22,761 bases of DNA, from IMG/VR virus record IMGVR_UViG_3300025070_000252, positions 1-22,761 of that record; one strand, 5' to 3'. The notes beneath the pieces were generated by a model that ran no database searches, was not told where the DNA came from, and worked only from the letters and a program-made list of their open reading frames with translations. Source of the stretch: a virus. This document shows, piece after piece, positions 7,190 to 15,500 of this stretch (the first letter of the stretch is position 1; each line of letters starts with the position of its first letter). The position numbers and the translations under genes were made by a program.

Positions 7190-7705
7190 ATGTTTGAGAT
7201 CTTAACTCTTGGGGCAACAGTCCTTAGTGGGCTGAGTGCAAAAAGCTCTGCGAACAAAGCTGCTGCCGCTGCTGCAAGAGTTGGTGAGTTTAACGCTGGC
7301 CTAATTGAGCGCGACATTGACTTACTTGAAAAGCAACGTGAGATCATTAACCGCAATGCAGTTTTGCAAGAGCGGGTTGATCGGTTTCGTTTTAGGGAAG
7401 CTCAAGGCTCTGTTGTCGCTCAGTACAGCGGAGCTGGCATAGACATATCTCACGGCACTCCAATGCGAGTTTTGCGTCAGGCTGCGCGAGAGTTTGAGTA
7501 TGACCAAGCTATCAATGATTTTAATAACACGGTCACAAACATGCAGATCAACGATCAGCAAGAAAGTTCTAGGCTGAGTGCTGAACTGTCGCGCATGGAA
7601 GGTGGGGCGCAAGCTGCGGGGCTAAGAGCGCAGGGAACAACAAGTTTGATCCAGAGCTTTGGAACGGCAGGTCGGTTTGCTTCCTCTAGTGGGATGTTCA
7701 CATAA
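7190..7705 (+). CDS. Internal virion (ejection) protein, T7 gp14-like
   Basis: The product has 171 residues from ATG 7190, supported by AGGTGA at 7178-7183. An in-frame TTG at 7184 is less well spaced. It has the build of the small core protein ejected first in T7-like phages (gp14, 196 residues), which is thought to line a pore in the outer membrane. There is a short hydrophobic N-terminal segment (about 4-14), an Ala-rich helix (21-31), a long coiled-coil-like helix (33-70), the QYSGAGIDISHGTPM segment (79-93) and a Gly/Ser-rich tail. The Y-S-G-A-G-I-D-x-x-x-G-T-P block is typical of this group. It is the first of the internal proteins and lies directly after the nozzle, as in T7. The family call is good; pore formation is inferred by analogy. 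Confidence 0.82.
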   Translation: MFEILTLGATVLSGLSAKSSANKAAAAAARVGEFNAGLIERDIDLLEKQREIINRNAVLQERVDRFRFREAQGSVVAQYSGAGIDISHGTPMRVLRQAAREFEYDQAINDFNNTVTNMQINDQQESSRLSAELSRMEGGAQAAGLRAQGTTSLIQSFGTAGRFASSSGMFT

Positions 7706-9486
7706 TGAGAATACCAGTTTATAAATCACAGGGCCGCCCAACATCTGAAGCACCTGGCGCTCGTATCACAGCTAGGATGAATGCGCAGCCTTTCGTCCAG
7801 GCTGAATTGCAGAAAGGCGCCATTGCGACAGAGGTTGCAAACCAAGTTGGTGAATATGCCAACATGCGCTATAAGATGATTACCGAAACACAAAAGAACG
7901 AGGCGATCTTTTCAGCCAAAGAAGGCTTGATGGCTTTGTCTAGCCAGCTCGAAAAAGACAGGGATGTCGGAAACATTTTTGACGGTGAGCTTAAATATGC
8001 GCAGGGCGTCAAGAGCGTTTATGACCAAATGCGCGCTACTGTTGGCAAGAACAAATACGCGCTGCAAGATTTTGACAACAGCTTTCGCCAAATGGAAATA
8101 CCTATTAAGTTTAGGCTGCAAGAGGTTATTGACCTAAAGATTGAAAAGCGCAGGCAGGCTGCACTGAAGGCTCGGGAAGACCAGCAGGTTTCTATTTATT
8201 CCAATCCTTTCCTAGATATTACATCTGATGAGCTTGCTCTGGAGCAGTCTCAATTACAATCTATGGTTGAGCAAGCTGTTAGAAACGGCGGTGTGAACCC
8301 AGAAATTATGGGCAATGTTAGCCAAAGAGTTTTGTCAAAAGCTTTTAAGAACCTTATCCCAGCATACGCAGGAACTGACCTAAACAAAGCAATAGGTCTT
8401 TCATCGGTTTTGAGCCAAATTCAACAGGTGCGTAATGGTAAACTGGAAGCGGAAGCAATGGTTGGAATGTCCACCTTGCCGCCTCATGTTCTGAATATGC
8501 TAATGGCTGTGCCGGCTGAAGAGGCCAATGCAGTTGTGCAGGACACAATACAAATGGCCTCAACATTCTTTAGCGCCAAAGAAAAAATAGACGATGAGTA
8601 CGAAGAGGAAATAGGTAAAAACAACACACAAGCTTATAACCTTCTTGTTTCATTGGACAGCACAGACACTGTTTCTAAGTCCACATTGCAGCAAGTTTTA
8701 AATCCTGCCATCTTTGAAAGGCTTGTTGATAGTTACGAAGAAAGAGGCATTCCTTTCCAAAGTCTGTCAGGTTTAGAAGCTCAAGTGGTTTTACACGAAA
8801 GCTTAACTAGCCAAATGTGGGCCACCCCTGCGCAGCAAGAGGCGATGGAAGAAGCTATGTCAGTTTCTGAAGCACCTACGGCCTTTAGGCCTGCCGGCAA
8901 GGGTGATGCAGTTGTCTATAGTGAGCTTTATGGAACGGCAGAGAATGGCATGCTGACAGTTGCAGATCTTAATGCTAAAAGAAGCTCTTTGGACGTAGGC
9001 CAGTACAACGGCTTGCGGACAAAGATTGCAAATGAGGCGGATGAGGGGCTGGCTGTAGGTTCAAGGCTGCTTTCTCGGCATTTCCGTTATAATGCTCAAA
9101 TGGCAATTGGAAGAGATGACAGGCTTGCTCAGGCATCTAAAGCAGCTTTTGAAAATGCTGACTTTGCTTTAAGGGATGAGTTTAGCCGCAGAGAGTCTGA
9201 AGGTAACCCCATGACGCTAGCGGAAATTCGTCAGTTTGCTATGGAAAAAAGAGATGAGTTTGACGTTATTTACAGGGAAGAGTTGAGAGCTGAGTATTTA
9301 AATTATGTTTCTTCTGGTCAATCACAAATAATTGGCCTGACGATAGACATTGCAGATCCTTTAAATTCAATAGACGCTTTTTATGACGGCCTTGAGGCCA
9401 CCCAGCAAGAGCAACTTAGGGACAAAATTTTTGTTTTAAAATCACAAATCAAAGCAAGATACGCTAATCAAGGATTGTTTGACTAA
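7705..9486 (+). CDS. Internal virion protein, probable T7 gp15 analogue
   Basis: This 593-residue protein is almost entirely helical by composition, with many charged residues and few Gly, Pro or Cys and no membrane segment. The N-terminus is flexible and basic (MRIPVYKSQGRPTSEAPG), then long helices begin (A-N-Q-V-G-E-Y-A-N-M-R-Y-K at about 46-58). T7 gp15 (747 residues) is a similarly helical tube-forming ejection protein in the same place, after gp14. I see no specific motif proving homology, so the call rests on order, size and helical character. It begins and ends in TAATG overlaps (7703-7707 and 9484-9488), placing it in a coupled run with its neighbours. Confidence 0.72.
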   Translation: MRIPVYKSQGRPTSEAPGARITARMNAQPFVQAELQKGAIATEVANQVGEYANMRYKMITETQKNEAIFSAKEGLMALSSQLEKDRDVGNIFDGELKYAQGVKSVYDQMRATVGKNKYALQDFDNSFRQMEIPIKFRLQEVIDLKIEKRRQAALKAREDQQVSIYSNPFLDITSDELALEQSQLQSMVEQAVRNGGVNPEIMGNVSQRVLSKAFKNLIPAYAGTDLNKAIGLSSVLSQIQQVRNGKLEAEAMVGMSTLPPHVLNMLMAVPAEEANAVVQDTIQMASTFFSAKEKIDDEYEEEIGKNNTQAYNLLVSLDSTDTVSKSTLQQVLNPAIFERLVDSYEERGIPFQSLSGLEAQVVLHESLTSQMWATPAQQEAMEEAMSVSEAPTAFRPAGKGDAVVYSELYGTAENGMLTVADLNAKRSSLDVGQYNGLRTKIANEADEGLAVGSRLLSRHFRYNAQMAIGRDDRLAQASKAAFENADFALRDEFSRRESEGNPMTLAEIRQFAMEKRDEFDVIYREELRAEYLNYVSSGQSQIIGLTIDIADPLNSIDAFYDGLEATQQEQLRDKIFVLKSQIKARYANQGLFD

Positions 9487-12068
9487 TGGCAGATTTATTG
9501 GGCAACGACACCGACTATGAAATGGACAAATACCTTGAGGCCAATCTTGTTGTTGAGGCTGGTATTAACCCTGCTATTGAAAAGAACAAGAAGAGCGTCT
9601 TTAACACCGAGACCAATACTCACGACATCCTTCTGCCCATGTCCCAAGGCGGGTACATAAAGATTGGTGAAGAGGGCGAAACGGTAGACCCTCCAAGATC
9701 CATACTGATCGAAGGCATGGAGTTTGGCCCTGAGACACCTGAGTTTCAACGCTACTACCCAGCGCCGCAACCAGAGGTTATGGAGACAGCTCCTGCTTCT
9801 CTTGTGGCGCCGACGACTGAATCAGCCCCCATAGAGGGCGCTATTTCGTTTGCCAACGAGCGCAAAGAAGCCACCGGCGCCATGCCAACTATGGAAGACT
9901 TTGACGCTGCCGGCTACACGCCTGACGTTGTGGAAGCCGCCGGCCTTATGGGGCCGCAGGAAGACTTAACTTTATCTCCAGATGAAATAGCGCGGAAGCT
10001 AGCAAGCGGGGAGCCTTTTCTTGTTTTTGGCGAGGGAGACCCTACGATTAGAGAAGCAGGGACTAGGTTTGTTGAAGACCTTGCCGTGCGACTTGCGACT
10101 GAGGGAATGCGAGCAGAGCTGTTAGAGGAGCAAGGAGTTAGCCCCAGTGTCATTGACGAGGCAGCGAATATAAGAGCTTCTGTAGAAGACGAAACTGATC
10201 CTAGTGTCATACAAGAGGCTGAACAAAGGGCAAGGGCCTTAATAGAGCAAGATGCGGCGCAGCGTAATGCTCAGGTAAATTTCCGCACTATTGACGAAAC
10301 AATTAGAGCGGCAACTGGAGCTATGAGAAGCTCTGCAAGCGTGTACTCTAATGCGTTATTTGGCACGGGAGAGACAAACCCTTTACAGGTAGGCGTTGCA
10401 GATTTCGCCACTTTCGGAGCTTTGGACATTCAAGAAGGTTATCGAATGTTTAATCAGGGCAATCAAGGCGCTCCTATTAGCCCTCTTTACGCGACAACGG
10501 GTTTAGCACTTGACGCCGCATCTTCCGTTGCGTCAGCGTTTGGATCTGATGATGGAGCCAGTGGAAGCTTCCAAAGATTGATGGGGCTGGGTCTTATGAC
10601 AGCAGGCTTGGCCGAGGCTACTGTTGTTGGCAAGCCAATTGCAGCTCTTATGAAAAAAGGCTTTAAAGTGTTAGAGCCTTCTTTAATCAAGGCAGGCGCA
10701 GAGGCCGAGCAGCGCATAGCGCAAGAAGGCTCAACAATGTTTAGCAATCCTGTTGGGCCTATAGTAGATCGGGGTCTTGCTGCGGCTGGTAAGCTGGCTG
10801 CGCCAGATGTGACTGATGGATTGCCTGGGCGAATTTCAACCAGACTTCCTACGGCGAAAGCGTCAACAGAAGACCCAATGGCAGGGGATCTTATTGTTGG
10901 CCTAGAAGAAATGAGGGCTGATCCAAAACTATATGAGTTTAATGTAAACATCACTAAAGATTACCCCAACATGAAAGTTGTTAAGGGTGAAGGAGTTGAC
11001 GAAACATCTGAACGCTTTATAGCTCATGTGACAGACAACTTGCTTTACCTTCACGATCAAGTCCCTGAAGCGACTAGGGTGAGGAGCCAGAAGTGGTACG
11101 ATGGGGCTAGAGCGATTACTGATCGCTGGTCAAGCGAGTACAACGTGCCTGACACATCTATTGCTGGCGCGCTTGCAGCCTTGTCGCCCCAAAAAGATTG
11201 GTATCAAAACGTCAGTTTGGCGCAGCGAGTTCTTGATGTTTCCGTAAAACAGAGAGACTTTAAATTTGCTGATGACATGGAGCAAACATTCAGATCGTTG
11301 CCATCTTTAAATAAACCAAAATATGAGCCTATGTTGGAAGCCATAAAAGGCAAATCTTACGCAGAAATTGTTGACGAAGATCCCGCAGTCCAATCAGGAT
11401 TACGCGCTTTATTTGTTAGGCTTTACGATCAAACTTACAATTCACCAGATTACAAAGTTGTCGGCCCAGAAGGCGATTTCTTGCAAACAGCCACTAATGC
11501 TGATGGGCGTCCTAGCAAGGCAGCTTGGGGGTCGCTAAACGAGATTGGCAAAGCTGTTGCTTCGATTGACGTTAACGGGGATGTAAGCACGATCTCTAGG
11601 TTAATGGGTGAACGGCATAAGGTAAGAAACTTTTATAACAATATATATGATCCCAACTCTCCGTTTGGTGATGTAACAATTGACACCCATGCTGTGGCTG
11701 CTGGCCTTTTGCGCCCATTGTCAGGAAACTCTCTTGAAGTTGACCACAACTTTAAAAACATGAGCGTCAAAGGAAGAGGGACAACAAAAGGGTCTAGCAA
11801 AACAGGCGTTTCTGGAAACTACGGACTATATGCGGAAGCGTATAGACGGGCAGCGGCTGAACGTGGTATCCTGCCACGGCAGATGCAATCAATAACTTGG
11901 GAAGCGGTACGCGGATTATTTACAGATAAGTTTAAGCAAAGCGCAAAAAATGTCTCTGATGTTAATGCAATCTGGCAAAGATACAAAGACGGCGAAATTG
12001 ATTTGAACGAAACGAGGAGGTCGGTAGATGAACGAGCAGGCGGAGTTAACCCCCCAACTTGGGAATGA
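9486..12068 (+). CDS. Large virion protein with an endonuclease III-like (HhH-GPD) region
   Basis: The product has 860 residues. By position, after the gp14- and gp15-like genes, it is probably an internal virion protein. Residues 1-300 are acidic and look flexible. Residues 330-460 are Gly/Ala-rich with weakly hydrophobic helices. From about 480 a globular region contains ALAALSPQKDWYQN (562-575), later ERHKVRNFYNNIY with K712, then VTIDTHAVAAGLL with D733. Endonuclease III-family DNA glycosylases have LLSAQ (Gln41), a Lys in the helix-hairpin-helix (Lys120) and VDTH with catalytic Asp138, in the same order. The spacing is 21 residues here against 18 for Lys to Asp, with an insertion before that. 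I see neither the G-V-G hairpin nor the iron-sulphur cysteines. A second conserved segment, GLYAEAYRRAAAERG, precedes the C-terminus. The virion role and the fold are both inferred. No lytic transglycosylase motif was found. Confidence 0.7.
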   Translation: MADLLGNDTDYEMDKYLEANLVVEAGINPAIEKNKKSVFNTETNTHDILLPMSQGGYIKIGEEGETVDPPRSILIEGMEFGPETPEFQRYYPAPQPEVMETAPASLVAPTTESAPIEGAISFANERKEATGAMPTMEDFDAAGYTPDVVEAAGLMGPQEDLTLSPDEIARKLASGEPFLVFGEGDPTIREAGTRFVEDLAVRLATEGMRAELLEEQGVSPSVIDEAANIRASVEDETDPSVIQEAEQRARALIEQDAAQRNAQVNFRTIDETIRAATGAMRSSASVYSNALFGTGETNPLQVGVADFATFGALDIQEGYRMFNQGNQGAPISPLYATTGLALDAASSVASAFGSDDGASGSFQRLMGLGLMTAGLAEATVVGKPIAALMKKGFKVLEPSLIKAGAEAEQRIAQEGSTMFSNPVGPIVDRGLAAAGKLAAPDVTDGLPGRISTRLPTAKASTEDPMAGDLIVGLEEMRADPKLYEFNVNITKDYPNMKVVKGEGVDETSERFIAHVTDNLLYLHDQVPEATRVRSQKWYDGARAITDRWSSEYNVPDTSIAGALAALSPQKDWYQNVSLAQRVLDVSVKQRDFKFADDMEQTFRSLPSLNKPKYEPMLEAIKGKSYAEIVDEDPAVQSGLRALFVRLYDQTYNSPDYKVVGPEGDFLQTATNADGRPSKAAWGSLNEIGKAVASIDVNGDVSTISRLMGERHKVRNFYNNIYDPNSPFGDVTIDTHAVAAGLLRPLSGNSLEVDHNFKNMSVKGRGTTKGSSKTGVSGNYGLYAEAYRRAAAERGILPRQMQSITWEAVRGLFTDKFKQSAKNVSDVNAIWQRYKDGEIDLNETRRSVDERAGGVNPPTWE
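12014..12020 (+). promoter_or_regulatory. Shine-Dalgarno site deciding a nested start
   Basis: GAGGAGG, seven bases before ATG 12028, lies inside the coding end of the 860-residue protein. Its strength argues that the short gene starting within that frame is real. Confidence 0.75.
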
Positions 12069-12210
12069 CGATAGTGTTGTCGCGCTAATGAAAAAGTTTG
12101 GCTTGCCTATGACGCGAGACCAATACCTTGAATTGGCTTTTATGGGCGAAACAGTAAAATTGGGCGCAGAAGAAGAAGTCGGAATCCCTGAGCAGTTTCA
12201 AGAGAAGTGA
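12028..12210 (+). CDS. Small acidic protein overlapping the large virion gene
   Basis: This is a 60-residue acidic protein whose first 41 bases overlap, in another frame, the end of the 860-residue gene. ATG 12028 has a strong ribosome binding site (12014-12020). The sequence has a helix-forming core, SVVALMKKFGLPMTRDQYLELAF (about 16-38), then a charged end with the E-E-E-V-G-I-P-E-Q-F pattern. It has no membrane segment. Its function is unknown. Because it lies between two very large virion-protein genes, it could be a small chaperone or minor component for one of them; this is inference. It is followed after five bases by the next gene, whose ribosome binding site lies in its last codons. 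Confidence 0.75.
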   Translation: MNEQAELTPQLGNDDSVVALMKKFGLPMTRDQYLELAFMGETVKLGAEEEVGIPEQFQEK

Positions 12211-12215
12211 AGTAA

Positions 12216-15200
12216 ATGGCATTTGATCCAAACCAGGTAGCACAAGAGCAAGAGGCCAAGCAGCGCATCACTGCGGTTGGCCAGCCAACTGAGTTTGCCC
12301 AAGGCCCAGAGCAAGAGGGTGTGCAGGTAGCAGGCGTTGGCAAGCTGTTTGACCTTCTTAACAAGCTTGACCCAAGTGTGCGGCCTGATCCCCCTAAGCC
12401 CAAGCCTGTTGGCCCTGAAGCCGCGCGTGTGATGACGCCTGATGAGATCGCGGCAACGCCGGCGTTTGATCCGTCTGTTGCTCCTAGAATGCCTACACCG
12501 CAAGAGGTGGGGCTGGTTCCAAATCAAGGCGCCTTTTCGGAAAGCGCAACCAAGCGCGCTCTTGCCGGCCAGGTTCTTAGCCCTGAAGGTGTGGCAAAGT
12601 TTGAAGAGCGTGGCCTCAAGGCGCCTGGTATTGGTCAAGAGGCGCCGACAGATGTGCTGCAAGACGCGCAAACTGCTTTGGCTGATGACGCTGCCGAGGC
12701 AGAGCTAGCCGCGACTAATGTTAGGAAAGACGCGCAAAAAGCTCTTAACGCAGAGGTAAGAGGTTTTAAGCCTGAAACAGGCACTGCTTCTGATGAGGTT
12801 GCTCAGGCAGTTCTAAGTCGCCTTGATGTAAAGAAGAACAACATTAAATCCTTGCAAGACGGCGGTGATTTTAACTTTGACTACATCGACACGGCTGATG
12901 ATGTTAAGGCAATCATCACAGCAATTGGCGACAACTTTAAAGGCGAAACAGCCACTATAACCAGAGGCACTATATCCAATAAGGAAACAATAAAAGTTTC
13001 CAAGGAGCTAGTTGCTGATGAGATTGGCTTAACGCGCAGCCTGCTTTCTCGCAGAATAGGCGAAGGAGGCATGACGGCAGAGATGTTTGTTGCATCTCGT
13101 GAGTTGCTAATAAGAAGCGCAACAAAGCTTGAGGAGTTAGCAAAGCTGATTAAGAGTGGCCAAGGAACAAATGCCGACAGACTTCGCTTTCGCAGGCAGC
13201 TTGCCATTCACAGCGGCATTCAATTGCAGCTCAAAGGCGCTCAGACAGAAGCAGCTCGGGCATTGCAGTCATTTCAGATCCGAGTTGATGGAGAGCTAGA
13301 CGCCACGCGCTTTGGCGAAGAGGCCACAAGGCTTCTTTCTGAAAGCGGATCTGCCGGCGTCACAGACGCATTAGCTGTTGCTCTGTTAAAGGCTGCAAAA
13401 GAAAATCATGTGCAGGGAGTTAACCAAGTCGCCAATGTTGGCAAGTATGCCAAAACAAAGCAGATGGTGCATGAGGCTTATTTGGCTGGCCTGTTGTCAT
13501 CACCGGCCACGCAAATGAAGAACATAATTGGCACTAGTGCTTTTATGCTGTTTCAGCTCCCAACTGAAGTTATGGCCGGCATGTATGGCAGTGTAATTCG
13601 ATCTGCGCGAAAGCCTTTTGGAGAAGTGTACGCGCCTATTAGTGAAGATCAAATTTACATGGAAGATGCCCTTCTTCGCTTAAAGGGGTGGTCGGACGCT
13701 TGGGGCGACGCAATGAAAGCGGCGTCAATTGCTTGGCGTACAGAAATGCCTTCTGGAGCAAGCAAGTTAGATATTGAGAATTACGCAGCCACTTCTGGGT
13801 CTGACAGTAGTTTTTTTGGTAGATCTCTTGATGAATTGGGCAAGCGGATGCGGATACCATTCCGCCTATTGCTTTCGGCCGATGAGTTCACCAAAACCAT
13901 TTCCCAACGCGGCGAGTTTTACACATCTATAAACAAGCGTTATCAACACGCATTGCGGAAAGGAATGACCGAGCAAGAGGCTTTGGATGAAGCCGGCATG
14001 ATGATGCTTGATCCAGGCTCTGTTGCAGATGATTTAAATTACAAAGCAAAGTTTGACACGCTGCAATCCGACTTAGGTGTTATGGGTGAATATGCTGGAA
14101 AGTTTCAGCGCACTTTAGCAGGCCGGTTTATCATGCCATTCGTTACAGCTCCAACGAATGCGTTGTTGCGCACAATGGAATATACACCATTTAGCAAAAC
14201 ATCCTTCGATGCACTTGGCGCTAACGGGCCGCGCGCGCAACAACTTGCCCTCGGCAGATTAACTGTTGGTGGCGCAGTTATAATGACAACACAAAAATAC
14301 GCACACGATGGCCGCATTACCGGCGGCATGCCAAGCGATCAAAAGTCTCGGGACGCCCTGCCGCCTGGGTGGCAACCTTATAGTTTCGTTTTAAAAGGAA
14401 AAGGTTTCCCAGAGGATATGCCGTTGTATGATGCTTTCGGCGCTCCAAATGGCCCTTTAATGTATGTAAGCTTCCAAGGGTTTGAGCCTGTTGGCGGGTT
14501 ACTCGCAATTACGGCTGACACAGTTCAACGCATGAACCTGACAAGTGATCCTGAGCTGCAACAAAATCTTGGAGCAGCAGCGATGCTTGCCACTGCTAAT
14601 TATTATAAAGAGCTGCCAATGCTGCAAGGAATTGCTGATATGGTTGCTTATATGGACGGCTTTGACCCAGCAAAAATTTCACGCAGCTACGCAGAGAGCG
14701 CAAGCCCAATTGGCGTTCCAAATCCACTAAGCTCATTGCAGCGCATGTTTGCGCGGCTTGCTGATCCGACAAGGGTCAAGCCTCGGGAGGATATTGAGTA
14801 TTACACAATTGAAGATGTAAAAAAGATTGTCATTGACGAAGATGGAAACGAGTCTTTTGCATACCCACTTGCAGACGGGACGCCAAACTATGCTATTGTC
14901 GGTACTCCCAAAGGAGACTTAGGGACAAATTTTCGTGCGTATCTTACAGAGGTCAGCGCGCTACAATCCAAGGACAGCTTCATTCGGGATGAGCGCGACT
15001 TAAACGCTGTTGTATATGATACACTAGGCAACGCAAAAGGATCGGATGAGTTTAGCTTTGCCGCCAATCCAGGCGCCGCGTTGTTTAGTAATATATCAGG
15101 CCTTCGCTTAAAGCGCGGCGATGAGCTGGAAAATTACGAAAAAGAGCTGATCCGATTGCAGCGCATGACAAACAAATGGCCTTTGACCAACCCACAGAAA

Positions 15201-15500
15201 ATGGGTCAAATCAAACTTAGCTACGGCATGCAGTCTGACTTGGTAAATCTGGCGAAAAATGAAATCCGCATTAACACCCCAGGCTTTGGGTCGCTGGATT
15301 TTAGGCAAACTATTATGGCAGTAACTGGATCTGACCAATATAAAGGTATCCCAGATAAAGCCAAAGTAACGATGCTTCGTTCAATAAACCAAAAATTTAT
15401 AGAAGCAGGGTTCTTGGCGTTGCTTGAAAACCCAGAATATGCAAATATGCGGCAAGCATACGAGCAGGTCGAACAGTTAAAAAACGAGGGTCGTAGATAA
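12216..15500 (+). CDS. Very large internal virion (ejection) protein candidate
   Basis: This 1094-residue protein occupies the place of T7 gp16 (1318 residues), just before the tail fibre. The N-terminal 200 residues are Pro/Ala/Gln-rich and probably flexible. A helical region follows. YLAGLLSSPATQMKNIIG (422-439) precedes a hydrophobic stretch (about 440-461). PFRLLLSADEFTKTISQR (548-565) then leads into a helical, hydrophobic-patterned half. The 'LLSSPxTxxxNxxG' plus 'ADEFxKxxxxR' pair recurs in very large internal proteins of other tailed phages, where such proteins are thought to be ejected and to interact with the cell membrane. No soluble lytic transglycosylase or lysozyme motif is visible, unlike T7 gp16. 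The ATG at 12216 lies five bases after the previous stop, and the gene ends in TAATG with the fibre gene. The ejection role is inferred. Confidence 0.75.
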   Translation: MAFDPNQVAQEQEAKQRITAVGQPTEFAQGPEQEGVQVAGVGKLFDLLNKLDPSVRPDPPKPKPVGPEAARVMTPDEIAATPAFDPSVAPRMPTPQEVGLVPNQGAFSESATKRALAGQVLSPEGVAKFEERGLKAPGIGQEAPTDVLQDAQTALADDAAEAELAATNVRKDAQKALNAEVRGFKPETGTASDEVAQAVLSRLDVKKNNIKSLQDGGDFNFDYIDTADDVKAIITAIGDNFKGETATITRGTISNKETIKVSKELVADEIGLTRSLLSRRIGEGGMTAEMFVASRELLIRSATKLEELAKLIKSGQGTNADRLRFRRQLAIHSGIQLQLKGAQTEAARALQSFQIRVDGELDATRFGEEATRLLSESGSAGVTDALAVALLKAAKENHVQGVNQVANVGKYAKTKQMVHEAYLAGLLSSPATQMKNIIGTSAFMLFQLPTEVMAGMYGSVIRSARKPFGEVYAPISEDQIYMEDALLRLKGWSDAWGDAMKAASIAWRTEMPSGASKLDIENYAATSGSDSSFFGRSLDELGKRMRIPFRLLLSADEFTKTISQRGEFYTSINKRYQHALRKGMTEQEALDEAGMMMLDPGSVADDLNYKAKFDTLQSDLGVMGEYAGKFQRTLAGRFIMPFVTAPTNALLRTMEYTPFSKTSFDALGANGPRAQQLALGRLTVGGAVIMTTQKYAHDGRITGGMPSDQKSRDALPPGWQPYSFVLKGKGFPEDMPLYDAFGAPNGPLMYVSFQGFEPVGGLLAITADTVQRMNLTSDPELQQNLGAAAMLATANYYKELPMLQGIADMVAYMDGFDPAKISRSYAESASPIGVPNPLSSLQRMFARLADPTRVKPREDIEYYTIEDVKKIVIDEDGNESFAYPLADGTPNYAIVGTPKGDLGTNFRAYLTEVSALQSKDSFIRDERDLNAVVYDTLGNAKGSDEFSFAANPGAALFSNISGLRLKRGDELENYEKELIRLQRMTNKWPLTNPQKMGQIKLSYGMQSDLVNLAKNEIRINTPGFGSLDFRQTIMAVTGSDQYKGIPDKAKVTMLRSINQKFIEAGFLALLENPEYANMRQAYEQVEQLKNEGRR

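Noticed and set aside
10487-10954. Minus-strand frame of 155 codons
   Set aside because: It is antisense to the Gly/Ala-rich part of the 860-residue virion protein. Its Ser/Pro/Ala-rich composition is the usual reverse-complement artefact.
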